Part shown: in pieces, positions 22,631-33,770 of the stretch | Numbering within the stretch: the stretch's first letter is position 1 | How the letters are laid out: each line of letters begins with the position of its first letter | Assembly (NCBI GenBank): GCA_009363875.1 | Contig: CM018686.1 | Location: 7,626,001-7,690,000, forward strand | Reading direction: 5' to 3' | Origin: Mikania micrantha | Lineage: Eukaryota > Streptophyta > Magnoliopsida > Asterales > Asteraceae | DNA length: 64,000 nucleotides | Notes under the pieces: model-generated | What the model saw: only the letters and a program-made list of their open reading frames with translations | What the model was told of the DNA's origin: nothing | Databases searched by the model: none | Translations under genes and position numbers: made by a program

Positions 22631-23349
22631 CTCACCTTCTTCAAGCTCAAATCCAAGACTCCTTACCTTCGATGAAATACCGGTTAATTTCGCTACAAAA
22701 GATCAACTGTTTCACTATCCTTTATGCGCAAACTTTCAAGCTCCCTCTTCAATGTTGCAAGTCGAGCCGCTCTCACCCGATCTACTCCCAAATATCGTGT
22801 TTTCAGCCCGTCTCACACTTATTTTGGGTTGGTGTAACCCGACATTTTCAAAACAATTTCCTCAGGTATAGCTTGAAACAAGAAAGAAAGTGCCTGTTTA
22901 GACTCATTTGGATCGATTTCTCCACCTAAAATCCTCGGTTCAATAGTCTCTCATATCCCATTCGCGTCCATAATCAACTTGACTTCGACCGCCCATACCG
23001 GATAATTCGTAGGAGTCAACACCGGGACTTGATAGGACATCTAGCCTCCTTCTTTAACAGGTACATCGCCATTTCTGCTCTTCTTTTGACAACCCCAACC
23101 TTGTACCGACCAACCTGTTCCAAGAGATTCTTACACCGATAAGGAAGACGAGGTCATCACCACCTTTCACCGTCTTCTATCACTTACAACACGAACCGAA
23201 CTCAAAGCAACCTGCTTTGATTTACTTCTGCTCGTCTTTTCACGCCTCTGGTAAATCTCTCGTTATCATGGAACAGATTAATCAAGGATGGTGGTTGCAC
23301 TTGAGAAGTTTCAACTTGAGATCAACAACTCACAGCCCCTTCAAAACAA

Positions 23350-23366
23350 ACTGAGCTCTGATACCA
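23350..23366 (-). other. Primer-binding site of the gag-only copia element
   Basis: On the minus strand TGGTATCAGAGCTCAG, complementary to the 3' part of initiator tRNA-Met, two bases inside the right LTR. Confidence 0.85.
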
Positions 23367-23368
23367 AA

Positions 23369-23797
23369 TGTTGTCTATGAAGCTCTTTTCTAGGAGATTA
23401 AACACAATTTACAAACACCAAATTTATAACTCACGAATGGAAAATTGATAGAACTTGCAGAAAGTAAATTTTAGAAAATATGGAATAGAACCACACTTTA
23501 TTAATAAGATGAAAAGGCTATATATAGCCATACTGTAACAAACATGGAATAGAAAAAGAAACAATCATCCTACTGCCATCCTAAAGACTCGGTACAAAAC
23601 AAGACCCCTTCTTTACCCCACGTGCCGTTTCTCTAACGTACACTTGCAAAGATTTCGGTCAAATTAGGACTTATTCTTTATTCACTCAAACGGAAACATG
23701 CAACTAAATAAGTTAAACCAACTTCTAACATTACTTGACCCATGAACCACTACACCGCGACCCGCTGACCCGTGAACAAACCCGATTAATCCCAACA
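23369..23797 (-). repeat. 5' LTR of the gag-only copia element
   Basis: 429 bp copy of the left LTR; a 4-bp gap near 23475 and about 30 scattered differences. Confidence 0.9.
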
Positions 23798-23802
23798 TGG
23801 GC

Positions 23803-24430
23803 TACCTTGTTGATGGGCTAAAAGTTTTATAACTGGAATTACTCTCATTCTTCATAGCTAGGTACAACTATATGCTTCTGTCAATTCTTCAAATCGTGTC
23901 TCTCTTCCCGTTTCAAGGTTGATTTCTTTCCTTCAAGAGCAAAAGACCCGTTGAGTCTAATCTTGTATATTTGTATGGTCTTCAGCTAGTTGAGTGTGGT
24001 TCTATTGTGTTTTCTCGAACAGCTGTAACAAAAACAGATACTTCTTTGTATTAGAGTTTTCAAAAATATTTCTTGTAAGTAGTAACATATTTGAAACTGT
24101 TCCACACAATCGTCACCACTTTTTTATACACTTGGTACACCTACTCAACAACATAATGTAACACAATGGCCTTCACAAAATTGAGTTTTATTGTTTGTTC
24201 TTTATATTTTAATTGTGATGAGAAAGAGATGATTCTTGATCGAGTGAAACAAGAAAGAAATACACTTATATTTGGTTTAAAGAAAGAAAGGCATATATAC
24301 ATTTGCATATACCAAACATATATATAGATAGAATCACCATAAATATAGGACACGAACTAAAAACACAAACATAAGACATGGATCCATAAATACATATAAA
24401 AAATTTTAAATTAACAAGTTTAGCCCAAAC
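23803..24430. other. Intergenic DNA
   Basis: No gene or complete repeat recognised. T- and A-rich with short ATATAT runs near 24295-24325. Confidence 0.4.
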
Positions 24431-25008
24431 TTAATGGATTAAAATGCCAAACAATCAGCCCTTAATCCATTGAGTTTGATTGTAGGATCTTCAAACTTCT
24501 TCATGAGGTTGTTTGTCCTATATGAGAACCAAGTCTTCATAATTATCAAAATAGTCTTCAAGATCACTACTAGAAAAAAAAATTGCGACTAAAATGAGTG
24601 TTTTTTAAATTGTGTCGTTAATTTTATACAAATCAGACATAAAAGAGAATTTTTTTCCGACTGAAAAGTGTCGCAACTGCGTTACAATTTCGCGACAAAT
24701 TTTTTTGCGTTGCAAATTTTGGTAGCAAAAATCATTTTTTTCTAGTAGTGGATCTCCAAAACTATTCTTTCTTTCAATCAGGCTACCTCCATATCTTGAG
24801 CATCATCTTCCATCACACTTTTTCATGTTGTCTTTAAATCTTCAATCAACATAACATCTGGATTCCACTTCACTTGGATCTTATTGTGCATTGAACTCCT
24901 CTTGATTTTTGCAAATATCCTTGAACTTATCATAATAAAACAAGAAAGGATCCAAATACCCCACATAGATGGGTTTGAGATTAGAACCAAGTTCTTTAGG
25001 AAAAACCA
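24431..25008 (-). pseudogene. Relic of a host gene, possibly the 3' part of an ARID-type gene
   Basis: Minus-strand reading gives PKELGSNLKPIYVGYLDPF, then FYYDKFKDICKNQEEFN, then stops. Beyond the CACTA element it reads LEDYFDNYEDLVLI and KQPHEEV. The phrases look protein-like with biased codons but are broken by several stops. Their spacing and acidic content resemble the region next to the ARID domain in a gene family I associate with Asteraceae. The ARID piece lies at 29310-29652 on the same strand, across the solo LTR. The assignment is tentative. Confidence 0.35.
24565..24750. mobile_element. CACTA-type miniature element (186 bp)
   Basis: Terminal repeats CACTACTAGAAAAAAA and (right) TTTTTTCTAGTAGTG, with a 3-bp duplication GAT at 24562-24564 and 24751-24753. 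Subterminal TTGCGAC/GTCGCAA-like repeats. These are CACTA hallmarks. Confidence 0.85.
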
Positions 25009-25687
25009 TGTCACACTCCGAGCCGGCGGGCTGGATCGACTTTCCTGTCCAGCGGAAAGGTCTCAGGGCGCGATATGGTATGATAATCGAAATGATCATA
25101 TTGCTTACATGGCACATGATATATATAATGAGAAATGCTAAATGAAATTGATATAGAATTACAAAGTTAAATTACATAAGTCATGTTCATAATTTAACAA
25201 TGTAAATCTACCCAAAAAGATCATAAATTTTCTATCTTGTAACTACACAAGATTTACAAAAGTGATTCACAAAATATCATCCAAAAATATGCACACAAAA
25301 GAAATCTAGGTCCACTTCTAAGGCCCTCTAGCTTAGGTCCTCAAGTCTGGTGACTAAACCTGTTGTCACTTGAGAAAAACATGTAAGTAAAACAAGTCAA
25401 CACGTGGTTCGTGAGTTCATAAGTTTATTTGGGTTGAAAGGTGTTTTTAAGAAAGAGTTCAGTTTGTTTCGAATATTTCCAAATTTTCCTATTAGGTTTA
25501 GATTTACACAAGAGTTGATGGTTATTAACCCGAGTTATTAAAATAACCCCGGTTAAATCCAAGAAGCTAGAATATTCCAAATGTATACCTATTCTCTCTT
25601 GGTAACAGGTTTTGGAATGTAGTTTTATGATATTTTACTCACGCACCAATCTCCATTTTAGACCTCCCTAATAACATCATCTTGTCA

Positions 25688-25775
25688 TGTCAAGACTCAA
25701 GACTGCTTATATATAGAGCATTTGTAGGGTCAAGCTTACCGCCAGCCAAGACGCTAGCCCACCACATGCTTGACA
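25688..25775 (-). repeat. Hairpin module, copy 1 (solo LTR)
   Basis: Arms TGTCAAG/CTTGACA (7 bp, perfect). Sense core GTGGTGGGCTAGCG, inner hairpin and CTCTATATATAAGC. Most diverged copy. Confidence 0.65.
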
Positions 25776-26039
25776 CGACACGACTTTGCCCTTAGTGGAA
25801 ACTAAGGCTTCCACTCTGCACACATTCTCATCACCCAACACTTGTCATTTGTTCAAAATGGTTAATATAAATGAAATAACATATATTTTTATGTGAACAA
25901 CACCATGGCTGGCCCTTAGGCCAACTCGAACTTTGTCAGTCTCCCAAATAGAAGTTACGGATTTTATTAGGGGGATTGGTCTCATTTGTTTCACTCACAC
26001 TACCATTTACTATTCTGGTTGTACCCGCCCTTAGTAACC

Positions 26040-26310
26040 AATCCTTAAGGACCAGCCTGGAATGTAAGATATCCTCCTCGAAACCTATAAAATAGAGATT
26101 TAATTGCCTTTGTTAGCATATCATTACTGACCAGCCCGGAATGTAAGATATCCTCCTCGATATCTATAAGGTAGAGACTTAAGTGTCTGTGTTAGCAGGT
26201 CTTTACCAACCAGCCCATAATGTAATATATCCTCCTCGATATCTATAAGATACAGACTTAATTGCCTCTGTTAGCCTGTGTTTACCGACCAGGCCTGAAT
26301 GTATTTTCAA
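26040..26310. repeat. Tandem array, unit about 90 bp, three to four copies
   Basis: Each unit has ACCAGCC..GAATGTAAGATATCC, TCCTCGA..CCTATAA and GTTAGCA..T, starting near 26051, 26131 and 26208, with a decayed one at 26285. Inside the solo LTR (U5 side). Confidence 0.8.
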
Positions 26311-26324
26311 AATATTTATGGTTT

Positions 26325-26560
26325 TAGCATTTAGGGTGTTGACACAAGTCGTGCCCGGATATGTTCTCAAATTTACTATTAATTTACCATAAGGTGTTAG
26401 CACAAACTGTGCCCTGATATGTTCTCAAAATGATTATTAATTTACCATAAAGGTGTTAGCACAAACCCTGCCCCATATATGTCCTCAAAATAATTATTAA
26501 TTTACCATAAAGGTGTTAGCCAAATTGTGCCAGGATATGTTCTCAAAAGGTTCACTAATA
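26325..26560. repeat. Tandem array, unit about 63 bp, four copies
   Basis: Units carry GGTGTTAGCACAAA, TGCCC.GATATGTTCTCAAAA and ATTATTAATTTACCATAA. Adjacent to the 90-bp array in the same LTR. Confidence 0.8.
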
Positions 26561-27689
26561 CTATGGCAAAATTAATTGAAATATAACCATACTGACCTAA
26601 GAAACAATAAAAATATATGGTTAGCCTCAAATTAATGTCTTTATCTCATTGTTATTGTCTCACTACCAACTTGTCTCAATGATATGATCTCCATGTTTTT
26701 AACACAGTGTTATAAGAACTTGTCTTAACACACTATGTTATCATAAATGTCTAATGATATCATGAAATTTTATTATCATGATATCATTATAGATGTCATA
26801 AATAATTGAGATCCCCACTTGAATTATTCCATATTATATAAATCTAGTTTCACACACACAAAAATAGATATAGAAGGATAACAAAGGTAAAACCCTTATT
26901 ACTTTATAAACACGATTAATGAAATAAAGTACTAAAATCTTTTTAAGAAAAGAATTTAGCATGTTTCTCAGCCCCGCGTTAGAAATCAAAAGATTAGAAA
27001 AGGGGCGTATGAACTCACCTTGATGTTGAAGTGGTTGACTAGAAATCAGGTAATGCACGCTCTCTTTGTTGTTGTAAAATGTTGAATTCAAGCGCTGTGT
27101 TATGTTTAATGATGTTCAAAACTTGTAAGTATTTGTTTTGTGTGTAATGTATAACCCTAAGGTTTGTTAACTTGTTGAAATCCTTGTTATTTTTATTAGT
27201 CTTAAACCCATTTTGTAATATAGCATACTAACAATTAACCATTTTAAGTTAAGCTTAGCATGTCATGACGTTTCTTAAATTATGTGTTTTGAACTACTTG
27301 ACCTTAATCATTAACATAATGTATGTGGTTGAAACCATAACCTTTCCTAAGTTACCACTTAGGTTTTAGGTTAAAACATGGTTATTACTTCTTTGTTTAA
27401 CTAGGCTTGTTATTAACACTGAAGCATACTAACACAAGTTACTTATCATAAATCATTATCATTTGATATGTTATAAAAATGTTTAGAAAATTTTATATTA
27501 AGAATATTTTATATTCAAAACTTGTTAGTACTTAGTAACACTTTAGTTAAACTCTTTTTTTTTTTTAAAAAAAAAAACTCTAATCATGTTTAAACAAAAT
27601 ATAATTTTATTGTCATCCTTTGATATTGTTTTAATCATATTTTATTACTAAAACACTTGTCTATGACTTATATATGTGTTAAATATGTT

Positions 27690-28265
27690 TTGAAGTAGTA
27701 TCGATGGTCAAAAAGTTAGTATCGATGGCCATCTCAAACGGATTAACACCTAGGATCACTAGAAGGTTCCCATCGATACTATGTTATTCCATTTGATCCC
27801 ATGCTTTCATTTTTGAACCATATTACTTGGAGTTGGGTTTATAATACTTGGATCATGTTAAGGTAATAGTATCGAAGTTTAAGGATAGTATCGATGAATC
27901 AAGTGATAGTGTGGATGGAACTCAAAAACTGTTAACACTTTGGAAAATATTTATGGCTCACCCATCAATTCTATCATCTTCAAACTCATCTCTTGTCCTT
28001 AACTTCAGTTAACAGACCCGGGTTCTTTGTTCATATCACTTTCATTACCAAAATGCAGCTAATACCGACGAAGGTTGGGTGGTGTCAAACTTGGTAAGTT
28101 CGAAGAATCCCTGTCGATACTGAAGCCATCGAGACTAACAAATTCGATGAAATGTTGGTTCATCTTTGTGTCATTGGTACTACGACCTTTATGCAGATCC
28201 TCCATCGATTCTAGCTGTTTACCCAGATTCATCCATCGATACTAATGATCAAAACCTACAGATCT
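27690..28265 (-). repeat. Dispersed CATCGATAC-type oligomer array in the solo LTR
   Basis: About a dozen variants of AGTATCGATGG or its complement (27699, 27720, 27771, 27870, 27889 and on to 28238). They lie downstream of the TATA box in sense, at the same relative place where related LTRs carry CGAACC arrays. Confidence 0.65.
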
Positions 28266-29309
28266 TCATTCCCAAATCAACCAAGTGTTCCAAGCTCGGT
28301 TTCATGTGAATCTAATGTGTTTTGATGGGTTAAAACTCGGTTACAAGTTCAGCCACCGACTTTATACAAAAACCCTGGAAAACCGTGATTTTGAGCTTCA
28401 TTTACCTTCGATTCAGTTGATTCTAGCCCCGATTCTTCGTACTTTCGTGTTGTAGATGTTGACAACTTCGATTTGGTACCAAACTTGAAGGATTTGGTGA
28501 AGGATTGAGAATTTTAGCTTCAAAATTCGAAGAGAGTGTGGGAGAGAGAGAGAGAGAGAGAGAGGAGAGGGGTTGTTGTGGTATTAAATATAGAATTAAA
28601 TATGTTTAAGGGTTTTTATACCCGATATCATTTCGGATGCGTTCGGTTTGCTCGGTTTCGCGTTTAGGTTACGTTTACGAAATGTAACGGAAGTTTGCGT
28701 AGTTTAATTAAAAATGATTTTCTTTTAATCTTTTTAAGGTTGTAATTTCTAATAAATGTTTTGTATTTCGTTTTCTTATTATATTGTTTCGAAATTGTTT
28801 ATTTTTACCGTTTCGTCAGATCGTATTACCTTCGCGCGTATTCGTTGAAATCGTCTCCCGAACGAACACCATGATGGCTTTACTTTTTGATTTTATTTTC
28901 TACTTTTCAGATATCATTCAGAACATTAAACCAACAGATATGTTTGTGTGAATCGTCACCCACGCAAACACTTTGTTAGTTTAAGATTCGAAAACGATAT
29001 TGAATTAATGTTTTTGGAATTGACTTTCTCGCAGACGAACAAACTAAATCTAATTGTTTACTTCTATTATTACTTATTTCACATTTTTTTCTCATTGAAT
29101 TTTCGGCTATCTGATTCCTGTTATTTGTGAGAATCAGATCACAACCAATGTGTTTATGCTATTTGTATTCACATGAATTGTCGTATATTTATATTTCAAA
29201 TTTTCATTGAAATACATACAGCTGTTATAAGTTTTCACAAAAGTTTGTTATCACAGAAATGTTGTTCACATAGAAATCACCCACACATGATAGTGAAAGT
29301 ACACATACC

Positions 29310-29652
29310 GTACAGTTGCCGGACGGTCAAGTACTAGTTGTCGCAACCCAAGTATTGAGCAATTTGATCCCATTTTTTTATTAAGTTTGCCATAACCACC
29401 CGCTGACTTCGCAAAAAAATAGAGATCGATTAGTACAGCTTCCATTCCATTCGGTAATAAGGGAGGATACAATTTTCCATCCGGTTGACCGATATGGTTA
29501 AAAAACCTAAGAATTATCTCTTGAATTTGCAGCCTGAGATGTATATTATACATAATGGTATAATTTGGTGTCTCCAACATGTCAAGGAAAATGAAACAAT
29601 TATCCATTGGGTTCAAAGGTAGAATCCTTTCTATTAAACTCAACCCCTTCAC
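29310..29652 (-). pseudogene. ARID-type DNA-binding domain fragment
   Basis: Minus-strand frame with LPNGMEAVLIDLYFFAKSAG followed by GYGKLNKK, SILGL and LDRPATVRYVYFHY. The pattern fits an ARID/BRIGHT domain (DLY-LF-x-V-x-x-GGY ... W ... LG ... Y-x-x-Y). ARID domains bind AT-rich DNA, usually in chromatin regulators. A splice donor (ACGGTATGT) at about 29309 on minus suggests a real intron-bearing host gene. The 5' side ends where the Athila-type LTR starts at about 29658. The conserved Trp after GGY is missing, and stops lie around it. The family is fairly likely; the gene is dead or a fragment. Confidence 0.45.
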
Positions 29653-29657
29653 ATACT

Positions 29658-30974
29658 TGTGTTAGAAATTTTAGTGAAAATTATGGTTTTCACTAACAGA
29701 GTTAAGAAGAATGTAATATCAATACTCCAATTTGTGTGGATTGGTGGTGCGATTGTAAGGCATGTTAGTGTGACATGGTTTGGGTGAAGTCGTTGATCAC
29801 GTAGGAGATATTTGTGTTATTTGATGTGTAACTACGTGATTTTATTGACTTTTGGATCAAAACAAGTTTACTTTGAGTATACTTATGAATTTCAGGTGTC
29901 AAGCGGTTAAAGACGTGTTCGGGAGCTTATTGGATGGTTTGAAGAGGTGTCGAGTGATCAAAAGTGCAAAAACATGAAGTTCGGAAAGCCAAAAATTTGC
30001 AGGGGCAAAACTGGAGCTAGGAGATGAGTTATGGGGCCCATAATATATGAAAATTAACTTTCTTGATGAGACGAAGCTGTGGGTGAGGTCACTATGGGCA
30101 TATGATACGTCCAGCGTACCATACGCCCAGTTTTGAGCGCTGGCAGAAACTGTTGGGCGTACCATACACCCGTGCTAGGAAATTTTGGCATATATTTCCC
30201 ATATTTAAGCCGTTATCTTAGGGTTTCGAAACAGACTACTTTCGGGACGAAATTATGGCGAAAAAGTGACGATTTTGGGCATCAAAACTCTTCCAAATCC
30301 ATCCGTGATCATGGAATCATCATCCGAATTCAGAATCGAAGCGTGATAATGACGATGAGCGGCTAGTTTTCCTTTGTAATTGTTTCCGAGTAATTAGGTT
30401 AGTTGATGAACTTTGATTGAATGTTTAAACTTAGGTTTTTGGTTTGTTTTCGTTTTGATAACTCGAATTCGATTGTAGTTTGATTTGTGTAAACGATTTA
30501 TTTGTGTTTAAGCATTTACGTTTTGCTATTAGTGATTCAGTTTCCTTGCATCGTTTAGTCATTGGTATTTGTGTGTTGCTTTACATATCTAAATTGGCAA
30601 TTGTGTGAATAAGTAAATCTTAAACATTTGTTCCATTGTTGTCACTTTGATCAAACCAATTAACAAAATCATGTCTATGTGATTTCCAACTAAGTTTGAC
30701 CTAAAACCATTGCGATTCTACTAACCTAAACCCGGAAGTGATTACCTTTTTCTTATGATTGTTTAAACACATTCATTATAATCATTGCTTGAACATTTTC
30801 TCAATTCAAAGCAGTTTAAAGTTTACATTTTCTTAGTTAATCAAGTAATCAATTAAAGCTTAGCACTTTCCAACGATTCCCTGAAGAGACAACCTTACTT
30901 ACCCGTGCTATAGTCATAGGTAGCTATGTCCTTGATTTTATATTGTTTTTGATTTACCTACGACACCTCGATCA
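29658..30974 (+). repeat. 5' LTR of element B
   Basis: Begins TGTGTTAGAAATTTTAGTG and ends ACCTCGATCA just before the primer site. No second copy in the window, so both ends are inferred. It contains the dyad GGGCGTACCATACACCC and variants at 30110-30175. Confidence 0.55.
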
Positions 30975-30977
30975 AAA

Positions 30978-30994
30978 TAGCGCCAGTGCCAGGA
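30978..30994 (+). other. Decayed primer-binding site of element B
   Basis: TAGCGCCAGTGCCAGGA, a diverged form of TGGCGCCGTTGCCGGGGA (tRNA-Asp), four bases after the LTR end. Confidence 0.6.
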
Positions 30995-31183
30995 AATCAA
31001 CGCGCAAAGTGCTAGGTTTAGTTTAGCTTTAGTTTAAGTTTAAATTTAATTACATTTGCTTTTCAAAAACATAAAAACACAAAAAAAATTGATTTTTCTT
31101 TCATATTTGTTTTGTTTTTGTTCATTGTTCGGAATTACATGTGGGGTTTCTTTGTTTGTGTCTGCAGGTAATTTCATAGTTGC

Positions 31184-32308
31184 ATGCATTCTCGTTACTC
31201 AAGGAAGACATCACCATTAGTCTTTGATCCTGAAATCAAGAGAACTGCAAGGCATAACCGGGTATTACATAGATCAGGATTGTTAGTACCTCAAATCCAA
31301 CAGCAAATTGATCAAGAAGCATCAAACATGAGTCATCATAGTGATTAAGGAGCCCCAACAAACTACCCAACACCACCACCACATCCTAGACCATCACCAT
31401 CTAACTACCATGATGATGAGGTTCTTCACCCTTATCCCGAACAACCTCAACCATCACCTCAGGGCCTATATAGAGGGGGTAATTTCCAACCTTTTGGACC
31501 TCAACCAAATCCTATTTTTGGACCACCACCTCCACATAACCCACCAAGGACTCCACAAAGATCTAATCATGGGTTGTCTAACACACCATCAAATCATATG
31601 TACCACCATGATGCCCCTTCTCGTCGAGCGAATAGTGTGTATGAAGAGGACAATATACGAGCAAAGGCCGATGATTGGGATAATGGGTTGGAAATTGAAG
31701 GAGATCAACATAATCAAGGAAATTGGGATAATGAAAACTATGAGGCTGGATATGGATATAAGGGTAATCAACAATATGGTTATCCTAATCATGGATACCA
31801 AGGTCAACCAAGAGTTCCTAGAAGGCCTAATGCCAATCAATACCCTGATGGAGGATATGACCATTTTCAAGATGGTGTGCCAAGAGCACCTAATCGAGGA
31901 CCAGTTCATGGTGTGGAGAGCCATTTTAGACCACACATAGCAGTGAATGCTTCACCTATTTTGCATCCTTAGGTAAGAGGCAGATCATTTGAAATAAGGC
32001 CACAATTCTTGAACGTGCTACCTAACTTCTATGGTAAAGCAACAGAGGAACCATATGTACATCTATCAGAATTTGAATCGGTTTGTGGCACACTAGGAGG
32101 GCAAGGCTTCACACCCAATCAAGTGAAGTTAGTTCTATTCCAATTCACTTTGAAGGATGCAGCTAAGTTGTGGTTAACATTGCCATCTGCTAGCACTTTC
32201 ACATGGGAAGATTTACAACAACAGTTCCTTGATGAGTACTTTACTCCCCAACGAACTAGTGATGTTAGACATGTGATAAGGACATTTCAGCAACAACCTG
32301 GAGAGTGA
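31184..32308 (+). pseudogene. Gag of element B (Athila/Tat type)
   Basis: ATG 31184 opens a frame starting MHSRYSRKTSPLVFDPEIKR. It continues through Pro-rich (PPPPHNPPRTPQRSN) and Asn/Tyr/Gly-rich stretches into a gag capsid domain (FYGKATEEPYVHLSEFESVC, then LFQFTLKDAAKLWLTLPS and FLDEYFTPQRTSDVRH). Two in-frame stops interrupt it, at about 31346 and 31970. The frame ends in a stop at 32308, where the element is cut off. Broken and incomplete. Confidence 0.75.
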
Positions 32309-32330
32309 ATATGAGACTGAAGTTGCACCA

Positions 32331-33770
32331 ACCAAATCAAACAAGAAAGCCACTTTCAAAATGCCACCATAAAATGATTTTGTAAAAGAAACCATACGAG
32401 CCACTCGTTGGTTTATGAGTTGGTCCATCGCCTTCGAGATAGCAGGTTGCTCGGTTTAAGAATTGCTTAGCGGGTTCCCTTGTGAGTTTACTTGCGTATT
32501 TCGCCTTGGTCATCCTATCGGCATGTTTTTCAACATGTAGCATAAATGTTTTGTGTTAAGAATCATTTGGCTATAGATTAGGTCCAAGTCATGCATCCTA
32601 ATTCGCTATAACCAATGGCTTTGATACCAATTTGTCACACCCTGTCGTTGCGGAATCTTAAGGTGTGACATTCAAGGTTTCACAGTCATTGCTTACAGCA
32701 AAAGACACATATGTTTATACATTACACAACCATGTTACAACTATATTAGTTACAACCTAATGTCAAAACAATTATAACTGAGTTTCATTTATCTACTACA
32801 CTATGCATCACAACTGCTAAGTCTAACTCTCTTAGGCTCTACTATATGTTTCCAAAATTTGAGCTACCAAATCCACCTCTGTGTCATTATGTATTTGAGA
32901 AAACATGATTTTAAACAATCAACATATTGCGGCTAAGTTCACAAGTTTTAGAATTTCAAAATGTATTTTACCAATGTATCCAATCAAATCAAGTATTTTC
33001 ATAAAAAGAGTTAAATAGTATTCATGTCCCAAACGAGGTGTAAAACATTGGTTCCAGTGCAAACATTGTTCCAACCAACAATGTCATGATTTTCTAACCA
33101 GTTGTATATTATAAATCCTCGGCTCCTTTAACTGAACTCACGATGTAAACTTGCCCTTCCAATGTCCTTGTCGCGAGACATTGTATGTTTTGCCTTATTG
33201 AGCGCCTGCTCTACCTCCAGTCGTGGTTTTAGTTATGAACCACGGACGTGGATTGTCAATCCCAAATAGAATATATTCTCAATAATCATGTTCCCCACAT
33301 GGTTAACGTTACAAACAGGGGGCTTAGCGAAAAATGTTTAACCCGTGAAATAAAGACAAATTCAGTCAGGTGTTTCAACTTACTTTCATGTGTTTCAACC
33401 AACTGTTTTACAAAAATTTAGTTTACTTGTTTCACAAAATGTATCGTTGAGAGCTTTAGCTGATCCGAATCAGGTTTCATGTTTCAAAAAATTTATCAAA
33501 AGCATTTAGAATTTCACTTCATCCAATCAGGTTTCATGTTTCGTTGTTTCCATAGTTTAATATTGAGTCAAAAAATTATGATTCACAATGAGGATTTCTA
33601 ATGACAGTTTATACTTTCCTATCCCTCAATTTCGAAAGAAAAAATACAAAAAAAGGGGTCGTGAACTCGCCAGAGTTAATTCAAAATCAGTAAACTGTGC
33701 ACAACACACTTGTTTTTAGTCTTAGGACTCCAATTCTGTAGTCGATTATAGTTCTATGAGTTGTTTATAC
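32331..33770 (-). mobile_element. Leader, primer site and truncated LTR of another minus-strand gypsy element
   Basis: A primer site for initiator tRNA-Met (GGCTTTGATACCA at 32617-32629 on plus) lies just left of an LTR start, TGTCACACCCTGTCG at 32633. The LTR runs right to about 33765, where it meets the gag end of element Y. On minus the leader 32331-32616 has no clear gag. The LTR is a different subfamily from that at 34783. Truncated on both sides. Confidence 0.6.

Larger units (their letters stand above)
21750..23797 (-). mobile_element. Compact gag-only Ty1/copia element
   Basis: Complete element of 2.05 kb with LTRs at 21750-22182 and 23369-23797. Both LTRs run TGTTG...CAACA. A 5-bp duplication TGGGC lies at 21745-21749 and 23798-23802. 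The primer site for initiator tRNA-Met is beside the right LTR and a polypurine tract beside the left, so the element is on the minus strand. The 1.19-kb interior has room only for gag; no protease, integrase or reverse transcriptase motif is present. The LTRs differ at roughly 30 sites by eye, so the insertion is not recent. It must have used proteins of an autonomous copia relative. Confidence 0.9.
25009..29142 (-). repeat. Solo LTR of a chromovirus-like Ty3/gypsy element (about 4.1 kb)
   Basis: Starts TGTCACACTCCGAGCCGGCG, like the LTR at 34783, and ends near GATCAC(A). The 5-mer AACCA flanks it at 25004-25008 and 29143-29147, if the last A is counted in the duplication. No primer site or polypurine tract is beside it, which fits a solo LTR left by LTR-LTR recombination. 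It carries the hairpin module (25688-25775), two tandem arrays, the ATCGAT-type motif array, a GA microsatellite at 28534-28566 and, on minus, a TATA box (GGTATAAAAACCC near 28611-28624). Confidence 0.65.
29658..32330 (+). mobile_element. Element B: 5' part of a plus-strand Athila/Tat-type element
   Basis: LTR (29658-30974), decayed tRNA-Asp type primer site and gag (31184-32308). It is cut off after gag by the minus-strand element that starts at about 32331. No 3' LTR or pol part of this element is in the window. Confidence 0.65.

Noticed and set aside
22226..22929. Plus-strand frames of 90-139 codons in the copia element
   Set aside because: Antisense to the gag of the gag-only copia element.
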